Part shown: piece after piece, positions 26,468 through 35,007 of the stretch
How the letters are laid out: each line of letters begins with the position of its first letter
Numbering within the stretch: the stretch's first letter is position 1
Assembly: GCF_015477775.1 (NCBI RefSeq)
Contig: NZ_JADLQO010000016.1
Coordinates: 164,448-228,447 of the forward strand
Direction of reading: 5' to 3'
Length of the DNA: 64,000 nt
From: Nocardia abscessus
GTDB taxonomy: Bacteria > Actinomycetota > Actinomycetes > Mycobacteriales > Mycobacteriaceae
Translations under genes and position numbers: made by a program
Notes under the pieces: model-generated
Seen by the model: only the letters and a program-made list of their open reading frames with translations
What the model was told of the DNA's origin: nothing
The model's database searches: none

Positions 26468-27925
26468 ATGGGCTCCGAACGTGAACTTCTCGAATCCGTA
26501 CCGAAGCAGCTGTGGATCGCGGGCCGGCCCGTCGACGCCATCGGGGCGGGCACCTTCCCGGTGCACAACCCCGCGACCGGGGAGGTGCTGACGCACGTCG
26601 CGGACGCGACCCCGGAGGACGCGGTGCGCGCGCTCGACGCGGCCGTAGCGGCACAGGACGAATGGGCGGCCACGGCCGCGCGCGAGCGGGGGGAGATCCT
26701 GCGCGAGGTGTTCGAGCAGATCACCGCCCGCGCGGAGGAGTTCGCCCTGCTGATGACCCTGGAAATGGGCAAGGCGCTGCCGGAGAGCCGCAACGAGGTG
26801 CGTTACGGCGCCGAGTTCTTCCGCTGGTTCAGCGAGGAGGCCGCCCGGGTGCACGGGCGCTACCTGCACGCGCCTTCCGGTACCGGCCGGATCATGGTGC
26901 ACAAGCAACCGGTCGGCCCCTGCCTGGCGATCACGCCGTGGAACTTCCCGCTCGCGATGGGCACGCGCAAGATCGGCCCCGCGCTGGCGGCGGGCTGCAC
27001 GATGATCGTCAAACCCGCCTCGGCGACACCGCTGACCATGCTTCTGCTGGCTCAGCTGTGCAGCGCGGCAGGCTTGCCCGACGGCGTGCTCTCGGTGGTC
27101 ACCTCCAGCCGCTCCGGCGCGGTGACCCAGCCGCTGCTCGACGATCCCCGGCTGCGCAAGCTCACCTTCACCGGCTCCACCGAGGTGGGCAAGAAGCTGG
27201 TGGAGAAGTCCGCGAACCGGCTGCTGCGCACCTCCATGGAACTCGGCGGGAACGCGCCGTTCGTGGTGTTCGAGGACGCCGATGTGGATGCCGCCGTGCA
27301 GGGCGCGATGCTGGCGAAGCTGCGCAACGGCGGCGAGGCGTGCACCGCGGCCAACCGCTTCCACGTGCACGAGAGCGTGCTCGAGGAGTTCTCCACCAAG
27401 CTGGTGGAGGCGATGTCGAGCAGCGTGCGGCTCGGACCGGGCGCCGACCCGGACACCACGCTGGGCCCGCTGATCAACGAGGAGCAACTGCGTACGGTGA
27501 GCGAACTGGTGGACGACGCCGTCGCGGCCGGTGCGCGGGTGCTGATCGGCGGCAAGGCGCCCGGCGGGCCCGGCTGGTTCTACCCGGCGACCGTCCTGCG
27601 GGACGTCCCGCCGCAAGCCAGGATTCTGCGCGAGGAGGTCTTCGGCCCGGTCGCGCCGATCGTGGGATTCAGCACCGAGGAGGAAGGGCTCGCCGCCGCC
27701 AACGACACCGAATTCGGCTTGGTCAGCTACGTCTACACCCGCGACCTCGATCGCGCCCTGCGGATCGCCGAGGGCCTGGAATCCGGCATGGTGGGCGTCA
27801 ACCGCGGCGTCATCTCCGACCCCGCGGCCCCCTTCGGCGGCGTCAAACAGTCCGGTTTCGGCCGGGAGGGTGGCACCGAGGGGATCGAAGAGTACTTGTC
27901 CACCAAGTACATCGCGCTCACCTGA
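26468..27925 (+). CDS. gabD: NAD(P)-dependent succinate-semialdehyde dehydrogenase (ALDH family)
   Basis: A 485-residue aldehyde dehydrogenase. Motifs are AITPWNFPLAMGTRKIGPALAAG, the glutamate motif MELGGNAPFVV, the catalytic cysteine in GGEACTAANRFHVH, and EEVFGPVAPIVGF. The pattern fits the GabD class, which oxidises succinic semialdehyde to succinate. Related semialdehydes are possible substrates. It is a single gene ending in a strong shared terminator with the convergent chorismate mutase gene. Confidence 0.88.
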   Translation: MGSERELLESVPKQLWIAGRPVDAIGAGTFPVHNPATGEVLTHVADATPEDAVRALDAAVAAQDEWAATAARERGEILREVFEQITARAEEFALLMTLEMGKALPESRNEVRYGAEFFRWFSEEAARVHGRYLHAPSGTGRIMVHKQPVGPCLAITPWNFPLAMGTRKIGPALAAGCTMIVKPASATPLTMLLLAQLCSAAGLPDGVLSVVTSSRSGAVTQPLLDDPRLRKLTFTGSTEVGKKLVEKSANRLLRTSMELGGNAPFVVFEDADVDAAVQGAMLAKLRNGGEACTAANRFHVHESVLEEFSTKLVEAMSSSVRLGPGADPDTTLGPLINEEQLRTVSELVDDAVAAGARVLIGGKAPGGPGWFYPATVLRDVPPQARILREEVFGPVAPIVGFSTEEEGLAAANDTEFGLVSYVYTRDLDRALRIAEGLESGMVGVNRGVISDPAAPFGGVKQSGFGREGGTEGIEEYLSTKYIALT

Positions 27926-27979
27926 ACGCTCTGCCCCGGGCGGGGAGCGCTCGCGCATCCGACCGCGGACATGAAACGA

Positions 27980-28008
27980 CCGCCCCGGGGTGCGCACACC
28001 CGGGGCGG
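27980..28008. terminator. Bidirectional hairpin terminator
   Basis: CCGCCCCGGGGT and ACCCGGGGCGG form an 11-bp stem with one bulged G and a 6-base loop, between the convergent gabD and chorismate mutase genes. Confidence 0.75.
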
Positions 28009-28054
28009 CCTGGTGGAAGCGGCGGTCTCGCGAGCGCGCCGCGTGGTTGTCAGG

Positions 28055-28348
28055 TCAGTGGCCGAGGCGACCGCGCCCGAGGCGCAGCAGCAGCATGGCG
28101 AGGGTGTGGCCTTCCTGGCCGAGCTCGCTGAACCGCTCCAGCACCTTCATTTCGCGACTGTGCACCAGGCGCGGCCCGCCCGACGCCATGCGCGTCCGGC
28201 CGATGATCCGGGAAATCTCCGTCCGCCGCTTGATCGCGGCCAGGATCTCGGCGTCGAGACGGTCGATCTCCTTACGGAGCTTGTCGATCTCGGCCTCGGT
28301 CTGCGGCAACGCGGATTCGGACCCGGTCGTCGTGGCAGGGGTGCTCAT
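28055..28348 (-). CDS. Chorismate mutase (AroQ class)
   Basis: A 97-residue all-helical enzyme converting chorismate to prephenate, the branch point to Phe and Tyr. Residues 17-97 match the intracellular mycobacterial type: IDKLRKEIDRLDAEILAAIKRRTEIS, ARMASGGPRLVHSRE-like sequence and the C-terminal LLLRLGRGRLGH. In M. tuberculosis this type gains full activity by binding DAHP synthase through its C-terminal tail, which is conserved here. Of two adjacent ATGs, 28348 has the better spacing to GAGGAG. It is divergent from the UvrD1 gene. Confidence 0.94.
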   Translation of the reverse strand: MSTPATTTGSESALPQTEAEIDKLRKEIDRLDAEILAAIKRRTEISRIIGRTRMASGGPRLVHSREMKVLERFSELGQEGHTLAMLLLRLGRGRLGH

Positions 28349-28351
28349 CAT

Positions 28352-28733
28352 TCATCTCCTCGTGTCAGAACATCGATCGGCGCGTGCGCGGGGCTCGTTA
28401 CCGATCAGTTCTTTCACCGTGAAACAGACCTGGTGGGGCCTTGTATTGTCCCCCCAGAAAGGTGTGCTCAGGTACAGGCTCCGCGATCCCGGTGTCCGGC
28501 AGGCAGCCGAATCGGATGTCTTGCGAAAGCGCTGAGCATGTCGCCAGTGTGCCACGGGCTGGGGGGTATGCAAAACGGATACGTTTGAAAATCGCGGGAC
28601 AGACGCAGGTCGTTTCACCCCGGCTTCCCACCAGCGGGAGTTAACGCGGCGTTCAGACATCCGGCGCCGAACCGATACCGATGTCCCCCGGGGCTTCATC
28701 TGTGTCGGTGGCCGCCGGTAGCGTGGATGGACG
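28352..28733. other. Intergenic region between divergent chorismate mutase and UvrD1 genes
   Basis: About 380 bp holding both promoters. The tract 28440-28600 is AT-richer than its flanks. I see no convincing operator, RNA gene or conserved ORF; the short frames present have no family-like sequence. Confidence 0.5.
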
Positions 28734-31331
28734 ATGGACATCACGGTGGCTCCCCAGACACAGGCTCCCCAGACGCAGGCCGGTCGGATCGCGCACCCGG
28801 ACCCGACACCGAAACCGCCGTTTCCCGGCGGTGACGCAGCGGAGGGGTCGCGGCCTGCCGCCGTGCCCGAGGCGCCGCCGACGGACGCCGAACGCGAGCG
28901 GCAGCGTGTCGAGCGCGAAAAGCGGCGCGCCGAGGAAGCCGAGCGCCTGCTCGACGGCCTGAACCCGCAGCAGCGGGCAGCGGTGGTGCACACCGGATCC
29001 CCCCTGCTCATCGTGGCGGGCGCGGGCTCGGGAAAGACCGCCGTGCTCACCCGCCGCATCGCCTATCTGCTGGCCGCCCGTGGCGTCACGCCGGGCCAAG
29101 TGCTCGCCATCACGTTCACCAACAAGGCCGCCGCGGAGATGCGGGAGCGGGTGACGGGGCTGGTCGGACCGCGCGCGAACACCATGTGGGTGTCGACGTT
29201 CCACTCCAGTTGCGTCCGCATTCTGCGTACCCAGGCGGCGCTGCTGCCCGGCCTGAACTCGAACTTCTCCATCTACGACGCGGACGATTCGCGGCGCCTG
29301 CTCACCATGATCAGCCGCGACCTGGACATCGACACCAAGAAGTACACGGCGCGCTTGCTCGCCACCGCGATCTCGAACCTGAAGAACGAGCTCATCGATC
29401 CGGCCCGGGCCACCGCGGACGCGGAATCGGACGACACCGAGCTGCCCGCCCTGGTGGCCAGGGTCTACACCGAGTATCAGCGCAGGCTGCGCTCGGCGAA
29501 CGCGCTGGACTTCGACGACCTGATCGGCGAGACGGTGGCGCTGCTGCAGAACCATCCGCAGGTCGCCGAGTACTACCGCCGCCGGTTCCGGCACGTGCTG
29601 GTGGACGAGTACCAGGACACCAACCACGCGCAGTACGTCCTGGTCCGCGAGCTGGTCGGCCACCACGTGGACGAGGCGGCCGAGGATCGGGTCCCGCCGA
29701 GCGAACTGTGCGTGGTGGGTGACGCCGACCAGTCCATTTACGCCTTCCGCGGCGCGACGATCCGCAATATCGAGGAGTTCGAGCGCGACTTCCCCGACGC
29801 CGAAACCATTCTGCTGGAGCAGAACTACCGCTCCACCCAGCACATCCTCTCCGCCGCCAACGCGGTGATCTCGCGCAACGAGAACCGGCGGGAGAAGAAG
29901 CTGTGGACCGATTCCGGTGAGGGCGATCTGATCACCGGCTATGTCGCCGACAACGAGCACGACGAGGCGTCGTTCGTGGCGCGCGAGATCGACCGGCTGG
30001 TCGACCAGGGCGAGGCCAACTACGCCGACGTCGCGGTGTTCTACCGCACCAACAACAACTCCCGCGCGCTGGAAGAGATCTTCATCCGGATGGGCCTGCC
30101 CTACAAGGTGGTCGGCGGCGTCCGCTTCTACGAGCGCAAAGAGGTGCGCGACATCGTCGCCTACCTGCGGGTGCTGGAGAACCCGGAGGACGCGGTGAGC
30201 ATGCGCCGCATCCTGAACACCCCCCGCCGCGGCATCGGCGACCGCGCCGAAGCCTGCGTGGCGGTCCATGCCGAACAGCGCGGGATCGGTTTCGCCGCCG
30301 CGCTGCGCGACGCCGCCGAAGGCAAGGTGGCGCTGCTGAACACGCGCGCCCAGCGCGCCATCGCGAGCTTCCTCGACCTGCTCGACGACGTCCGCGCCGC
30401 GGGCGAACGCGCGGAATCCGATTTCCCCGACGTGGGCAACGTCGTCGAAGCGGTGCTCGAGCGCACCGGTTATCGCGCCGAGCTGGAGGCCTCCGACGAC
30501 CCGCAGGACGGCGCCCGCCTGGACAACCTCAACGAATTGGTCAGCGTCGCGCGGGAGTTCAGCTCCGAGGCGCACAACAACGCGGAGGCGGCCCGGCAGG
30601 AGGGCCTGCTGCCCGAAGTCGGTGAAGGCGAGCCGGATCCCGGTTCGCTCGCCGCGTTCCTGGAGCGCGTCTCGCTGGTGGCCGACACCGACCAGATCCC
30701 GGACGAGGGCTCCGGCGTGGTCACGATGATGACGCTGCACACCGCCAAGGGGCTGGAATTCCCGGTGGTGTTCGTCACCGGTTGGGAGGACGGGCAGTTC
30801 CCGCACATGCGGGCGCTCGGTGATCCCACCGAACTGGCCGAGGAACGCCGCCTCGCTTACGTCGGCATCACCAGGGCTCGCCGCCGCCTGTACCTGACGC
30901 GGGCGGTGGTGCGATCCGGGTGGGGGCAACCGGTGTCCAACCCGGAATCGCGGTTCCTGCAAGAGATCCCCGGCCACCTCATCGATTGGCGGCGGCTCGA
31001 GCCGGCCGGATCGCCCGGAACGAGAGGTATCCGGCGGCGTGGCGACGACGACGGCCTGGAGCGGGACTGGACGCGCGGCGACGGGTGGTCGCAGCAGCGG
31101 CCCGGCTTGCGTGATCGTGGACCGCGCAGGCCCGCTCCCGGCGGCGCGACCCGCAACAACACGAACTTGGTGCTCGCCGTGGGCGATCGGGTCAGCGACG
31201 ACAAGTACGGTCTGGGCCGCGTGATCGCCGCCGAGGGCTTCGGCCCACTGGCCACGGTGACCATCGACTTCGGCACCGCGGGCAAGATCCGGTTGATTCC
31301 GCAGTACAGCCGGACGTTGGTCAAGCTCTGA
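28734..31331 (+). CDS. uvrD1: UvrD1/PcrA superfamily 1 DNA helicase
   Basis: An 865-residue 3'-5' DNA helicase for excision repair and replication-fork rescue. It has an N-terminal low-complexity and charged extension (1-74), Q-motif LNPQQRAAV, Walker A AGAGSGKTAV with Lys101, motif II in VDEYQDTNHAQY, QNYRSTQ, and motifs V/VI in TLHTAKGLEFPVVFVTG and VGITRARRRLYLTRA. The C-terminus (VGDRVSDDKYGLGRVIAAEG onward) is the Tudor-like domain that lets PcrA/UvrD bind RNA polymerase. In mycobacteria UvrD1 works with Ku. It sits beside chorismate mutase as in M. tuberculosis. Confidence 0.96.
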   Translation: MDITVAPQTQAPQTQAGRIAHPDPTPKPPFPGGDAAEGSRPAAVPEAPPTDAERERQRVEREKRRAEEAERLLDGLNPQQRAAVVHTGSPLLIVAGAGSGKTAVLTRRIAYLLAARGVTPGQVLAITFTNKAAAEMRERVTGLVGPRANTMWVSTFHSSCVRILRTQAALLPGLNSNFSIYDADDSRRLLTMISRDLDIDTKKYTARLLATAISNLKNELIDPARATADAESDDTELPALVARVYTEYQRRLRSANALDFDDLIGETVALLQNHPQVAEYYRRRFRHVLVDEYQDTNHAQYVLVRELVGHHVDEAAEDRVPPSELCVVGDADQSIYAFRGATIRNIEEFERDFPDAETILLEQNYRSTQHILSAANAVISRNENRREKKLWTDSGEGDLITGYVADNEHDEASFVAREIDRLVDQGEANYADVAVFYRTNNNSRALEEIFIRMGLPYKVVGGVRFYERKEVRDIVAYLRVLENPEDAVSMRRILNTPRRGIGDRAEACVAVHAEQRGIGFAAALRDAAEGKVALLNTRAQRAIASFLDLLDDVRAAGERAESDFPDVGNVVEAVLERTGYRAELEASDDPQDGARLDNLNELVSVAREFSSEAHNNAEAARQEGLLPEVGEGEPDPGSLAAFLERVSLVADTDQIPDEGSGVVTMMTLHTAKGLEFPVVFVTGWEDGQFPHMRALGDPTELAEERRLAYVGITRARRRLYLTRAVVRSGWGQPVSNPESRFLQEIPGHLIDWRRLEPAGSPGTRGIRRRGDDDGLERDWTRGDGWSQQRPGLRDRGPRRPAPGGATRNNTNLVLAVGDRVSDDKYGLGRVIAAEGFGPLATVTIDFGTAGKIRLIPQYSRTLVKL

Positions 31332-31409
31332 GCCTGCGCGGCGGTCGGTCCGCGCGGGAGGGCTTCCGACCCTGCCGCGCGGTCGCTTCGCGCCGGTAAC
31401 GTCCGCGAT

Positions 31410-31835
31410 ATGGACACGGTTGCGCAGCACATCCTGTGGTTTCTGCCCATGCTGTGGCTCGGCATGGTGCTGGCCATCTCGTTCCTGGAAGCGCCACTGA
31501 AGTTCCGCGCGCCCGGAGTGACCCTGCCGCTGGGTCTCGGTATCGGCCGTCTCGTGTTCCGGGCGTTGAACACCGTCGAGGCGGTGCTCGCGGTACTGCT
31601 GGTGCTCGCCGCACTGATTGCGGCGCCGGGCACGGCGACCTGGCTGTGGCTGGGCGCCGCAGTGGCGCTGCTGGCCGTTCAGATCCTCGCGGTGCGCCCG
31701 CCGCTGTCCCGCCGCGCCGATCGGGTGCTGGCGGGCGAGGAGCTACCGCGCTCGCACGCGCACTTCTGGTACATCGGCCTCGAGGTCGCGAAGGTCGTCG
31801 CGCTGCTGGGTCTCGCGATCGTGGCGACGCCGTAG
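31410..31835 (+). CDS. Four-helix membrane protein
   Basis: A 141-residue integral membrane protein with helices at about 8-26, 44-69, 73-92 and 118-139. A short loop is rich in Arg (LSRRADRVLAG). It begins 78 bp after uvrD1 on the same strand and could be read through from it. No catalytic motif is visible. It resembles small actinobacterial DUF4149-like membrane proteins, but I cannot assign it firmly. Confidence 0.75.
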   Translation: MDTVAQHILWFLPMLWLGMVLAISFLEAPLKFRAPGVTLPLGLGIGRLVFRALNTVEAVLAVLLVLAALIAAPGTATWLWLGAAVALLAVQILAVRPPLSRRADRVLAGEELPRSHAHFWYIGLEVAKVVALLGLAIVATP

Positions 31836-31846
31836 GCTCGCTCGTC

Positions 31847-32407
31847 TCACCGATCCGGCCGCAGCCTCGGCGGGCCGGTCGTGCCGATGCCCGCCGCATG
31901 TCGTAGCTGGGCGAGGAACGTCGCCTTGTCGTCGCCCGCGACGAGGTAGTGCGACACCGCCAGGCGCACGATCGTGCCCGCGACGAGCTCCGCGTCGTCG
32001 CCGTCGACCATCGGCGCGATGAGCCCGCGCATGATCGGCAGCACCCGCGTGATCTGCGACAGCACGTGATCGGGCTCGACGCCGACCAGGTGGCTCAGCG
32101 AGTACGAGTCCTGGAAATCGACGATGAAGCGCAGGACGGCGTCCAGCCGGTCGGGGCCGGTCAGTCCCTCGGTCGCGGCGCGCAGCCCGTCTTCGATGTT
32201 GCGCTGCTCGTAACTGCCGAACGCGGCGAGCAGTTCCTCCTTCGAGGAGAACAGCCGATACAGCGTCGGCCGCGACACCTTGGCCTGGGCGGCGACATCC
32301 GACAGGCTCAGCTTGCTGTGCCCTCGGCGGCCGAGCACCTCGAAGGTCGCCCGCAGAATCCGCGTGCGGGTAGTGGTGTCCGAGTTCGTGCCGCCGTCGG
32401 CATCCAA
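31847..32407 (-). CDS. TetR family regulator, probable P450 repressor
   Basis: A 186-residue regulator with a helix-turn-helix at about 15-60 (LGRRGHSKLSLSDVAAQAKVSRPTLYRLFSSKEEL). The TTG at 32407 is preceded by AAAGGACGAACG, a much better ribosome site than any upstream codon. It is divergent from a cytochrome P450, and two palindromes lie in the shared intergenic region (32418-32441 and 32452-32468). The inducing ligand may be the P450 substrate. Confidence 0.88.
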   Translation of the reverse strand: MDADGGTNSDTTTRTRILRATFEVLGRRGHSKLSLSDVAAQAKVSRPTLYRLFSSKEELLAAFGSYEQRNIEDGLRAATEGLTGPDRLDAVLRFIVDFQDSYSLSHLVGVEPDHVLSQITRVLPIMRGLIAPMVDGDDAELVAGTIVRLAVSHYLVAGDDKATFLAQLRHAAGIGTTGPPRLRPDR

Positions 32408-32417
32408 CGTTCGTCCT

Positions 32418-32441
32418 TTACAACTTTCGTGAAAACTGTAA
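32418..32441. promoter_or_regulatory. Candidate TetR operator 1 (TTACA-N14-TGTAA)
   Basis: A 24-bp imperfect palindrome with the pattern TTACA nn TTTC nn GAAA nn TGTAA (nine of twelve pairs match), 11 bp upstream of the TetR start. The shape and length fit a TetR operator. Confidence 0.55.
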
Positions 32442-32451
32442 CATCTCCTTG

Positions 32452-32468
32452 TGAGAATGAGATTCTCA
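32452..32468. promoter_or_regulatory. Candidate operator 2 (TGAGAAT-GAG-ATTCTCA)
   Basis: A perfect 7+3+7 palindrome between operator 1 and the P450 gene, 88 bp upstream of the P450 start. It could be a second regulator site or lie in the P450 promoter or leader. Confidence 0.5.
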
Positions 32469-32555
32469 TACCAGCCGCTTCCCAGCCGAATCCCAGGCAT
32501 ACCACCGGCGGACTCGGTGCGGTGCGGTCCCTTCCCCGGAACAGTAGAGATACCC

Positions 32556-33779
32556 ATGACAGACACACTTGTCCCGGACGACACGATCGATTTCGACCCT
32601 TACTCCGAAAAATTCCTCGCCGACCCGGACGAGACCTTCCGGCGGCTGCGCGACCACGCCCCCGTCTATCACAACCCGGCGTACGGCTTCTGGGCACTGT
32701 CGCGATACGAAGACGTCGCACCGGCGATGAAGGACTTCCAGACGTATTCCTCGGCGCGAGGGGTCACGCTGGAGATGGTTCTGGATCCCGATCCGCCGGA
32801 CCGGACGACGCCGATGATCATCATGATGGACCCGCCCGAGCACACCCGGATGCGCAAGCTGGTGAGCAAGGTGTTCACCCCGCGCGCCATCGCCGGACTC
32901 GAGTCGATGATCCGCGACACCGTCCACCGCTTCGCCGAGCAACTCGATCCGACCGATTTCGATGTGGTCGAGGACTTCTCGGCGCTGTTCCCGATCGAGG
33001 TCATCACCACGATGCTCGGCGTACCGCCCGAACATCGCCAGCAGCTCCGTCTGTGGCTCGCGGCGCCGATGGAACGCAAGCCCGGACACATCGGCCCGAC
33101 CGCGGAGGGGCGACTGGCTGTAGAGGCGACCGCGAAGTTCTACTACCAGCTGATTCTGGAACGCCGCGCCGACCCGCGAGACGACATGATCAGCAGTCTC
33201 ACCCAAGTCGAGGTGGAGCGCGAAGACGGCACTCCCACCCGGCTCACCGACCGCGAAATCCTCGGCTTCGCCTCCCTGTTGGCCGGCGCCGGAGCCGAGA
33301 CCGTGGCCAAACTCCTGGGCAACGCCGCGGTGATCTTCGCCGACCACCCCGGGCAATGGCAGGACCTGCGCGCCAACCGCTCCAAAATCCCCGGCGCTTT
33401 CGAGGAACTGCTGCGTTATCAGGGGCCGGTGCAATACGACCTGCGCTACACCCAGCGCGATGTACATCTGCACGGACAAACCATCCCGGCGCACAGTCCC
33501 GTGCTCATGTTGCTCGCCTCCGCGAACCGCGACGAGCGGGCATTCCGCGACGCGGACCGCTTCGACATCGACCGACCGCACTCCGGTCACAACCTCGGTT
33601 TCGGCTACGGCATCCACAGCTGCCTCGGCGCCGCCCTCGCGCGCCTGGAAGGCCGCATCGCCCTCGACGCGATGCTCGACTTCATGCCCGAATACGAACT
33701 CGATCGCACGGGTCTGCGGAGAGCGAAACAAACCAGCGTCGCGGGCTGGACCAATGTGCCCGTGAGAATAAGGAACTGA
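32556..33779 (+). CDS. Cytochrome P450
   Basis: A 407-residue soluble haem monooxygenase of the bacterial CYP class. The haem-binding loop FGYGIHSCLG places the axial ligand at Cys356. The ExxR pair is Glu284/Arg287. The I-helix motif LLAGAGAETV (about 241-250) supplies the acid-Thr pair for oxygen activation. The N-terminal region MMDPPEHTRMRKLVSKVFTPR is typical. The ATG at 32556 gives the standard length; upstream in-frame sequence contains the operator region. No ferredoxin or reductase gene is adjacent, so electrons must come from elsewhere. The TetR neighbour suggests substrate induction. Confidence 0.95.
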   Translation: MTDTLVPDDTIDFDPYSEKFLADPDETFRRLRDHAPVYHNPAYGFWALSRYEDVAPAMKDFQTYSSARGVTLEMVLDPDPPDRTTPMIIMMDPPEHTRMRKLVSKVFTPRAIAGLESMIRDTVHRFAEQLDPTDFDVVEDFSALFPIEVITTMLGVPPEHRQQLRLWLAAPMERKPGHIGPTAEGRLAVEATAKFYYQLILERRADPRDDMISSLTQVEVEREDGTPTRLTDREILGFASLLAGAGAETVAKLLGNAAVIFADHPGQWQDLRANRSKIPGAFEELLRYQGPVQYDLRYTQRDVHLHGQTIPAHSPVLMLLASANRDERAFRDADRFDIDRPHSGHNLGFGYGIHSCLGAALARLEGRIALDAMLDFMPEYELDRTGLRRAKQTSVAGWTNVPVRIRN

Positions 33780-34108
33780 ACCGTCACCGGCCGGTCAGCC
33801 GCAACCTTTCACGCAGTCCGGTCTCATCTCGTGAAGTCTGTAACCGCCCCCATTCGAAGGCGTTGCCCACTGCGACCGAATCGATCGGACAGGCAGGGCG
33901 GCCGTGTACATACGTCAATGCGGCTCCCGCGAGGTGTCCGGCTTCATGCGCCCGAATGCGCGTCTGCTGGACCGCCGCCTTTCGCGGCATTGATCGGCGC
34001 GCGGCATGCCCTGTGCTGCTGCATGTGTCGATGCGCTTCGGAAACGCTCAGCGGATGCCACGGCGACAGCGGTCCGGCCGATGCCGCCGCCATTGACCGT
34101 CTTGGCTG
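33780..34108. other. Region without a supported gene
   Basis: About 330 bp between the P450 stop and the 3' end of the DUF6188-like gene. Small frames exist on both strands (for example 33784-33990 minus, 68 codons, with HEAGH), but none has a ribosome site or recognisable family, and codon use is less GC3-rich than in neighbours. GC is lower than the genome norm here, hinting at decayed sequence. Confidence 0.4.
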
Positions 34109-34486
34109 TTATCCAGCAGGATACGAGTCGAGCCACCATACGTCGTGTGTAGTCCAGAGTGAACCGTGCCCAGACACACGCAAGCAGACGTTGTCGTGAA
34201 AACTCACCATCAAGCTTCCGTCGTCATCGATGGTTACCTCGTGAACGGTCAGGTCGAGTACTTCGGCCAGGCGTAGCAGCCTGAGTTTTTCGTCGTCCTC
34301 TTCCCCTGAGCCCAGGACAGCGGGGTCCGGTATCACGGTAAAACTGCTGTCGATGTAGAGGCGGACTTCCTGCGGAGATGCTCCGTCACGGCTATCGGCG
34401 AATGTCACGTACGGCCACGCTTGTCGAATGCCGATTTCAACGACGAAGCGTTCGCGCAGGAGGGCGGGGGCATCGTCGCTGTTCAT
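34109..34486 (-). CDS. Hypothetical protein, DUF6188-like
   Basis: A 125-residue acidic soluble protein (FVVEIGIRQAWPYVTFADS, VRLYIDSSFTVIPDP, LTVHEVTIDDDGSLMVSFHDN, and WLDSYPAG at the end). The pattern of short beta strands resembles the small actinobacterial DUF6188 family, often met beside immunity-type or orphan genes; this assignment is tentative. The ATG follows GGGAG at 7 bases. It starts 10 bp after the stop of the single-helix membrane protein gene, so the two form an operon. Function is unknown. Confidence 0.6.
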   Translation of the reverse strand: MNSDDAPALLRERFVVEIGIRQAWPYVTFADSRDGASPQEVRLYIDSSFTVIPDPAVLGSGEEDDEKLRLLRLAEVLDLTVHEVTIDDDGSLMVSFHDNVCLRVSGHGSLWTTHDVWWLDSYPAG

Positions 34487-34496
34487 CAAACACTCC

Positions 34497-34943
34497 CTAG
34501 CGGTTATCCAGCACCATCGCCATGGGAACACGGATTTCGCCGCCGGGGGTGAAACGCAGGACGACCATGTCCTTGTTCCAGTCGATCAGCGGCTCGGTAC
34601 TCCAGCCGAGTGGGATCGTGATGACGTGACCGCGCGGCACCCCGCCGTCGATCATCGGTCCGAGCCATACCTCGTACGAGTCGATGTCCATGGGGCTGTG
34701 TGAGCGCTTCACGGCGGCGGCATACGTGTTGTTCAGCGCCGGATACGTCTGGACCGTGTCTGTTCGATGCATGAACAGTCCCACTGCCGCCACGATGGTC
34801 ACAAGCGCGCCGAGAAAAAGACCGAGCGCCATCCCCAACGCCGACGGCCAACCGAATGCGGGTCTTCGTGATCCGGCTGGCGCCAGGCGCTGCATCGATT
34901 CCACGGGCCGCATCGGTTCCAGGGGCGGCATCGGTTCTGTCAT
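34497..34943 (-). CDS. Single-pass membrane protein of unknown function
   Basis: A 148-residue protein. A Pro/Met-rich N-terminal segment (TEPMPPLEPMRPVESMQR) is followed by one membrane helix at about 36-57 (ALGMALGLFLGALVTIVAAVGLF) and an external C-terminal domain of about 85 residues (SYEVWLGPMIDGGVPRGHVITIPLGW onward). Topology with the N-terminus inside is inferred. It is followed 10 bp later by the DUF6188-like gene. No family recognised. Confidence 0.65.
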   Translation of the reverse strand: MTEPMPPLEPMRPVESMQRLAPAGSRRPAFGWPSALGMALGLFLGALVTIVAAVGLFMHRTDTVQTYPALNNTYAAAVKRSHSPMDIDSYEVWLGPMIDGGVPRGHVITIPLGWSTEPLIDWNKDMVVLRFTPGGEIRVPMAMVLDNR

Positions 34944-35007
34944 GGCCTCATCATGCCCCGCAGCACAGGCACTTTCGCACCTCGAATCCGTCCACCATAG
35001 AGAACGG

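Noticed and set aside
28653..31430. A 925-codon minus-strand frame antisense to uvrD1
   Set aside because: It is a high-GC antisense artefact mirroring a helicase with clear motifs; its own sequence matches no family.
33784..33990. Minus-strand frame of 68 codons containing HEAGH
   Set aside because: No ribosome site, no known family and weak codon bias. HEAGH alone is not enough to call a metalloprotease.
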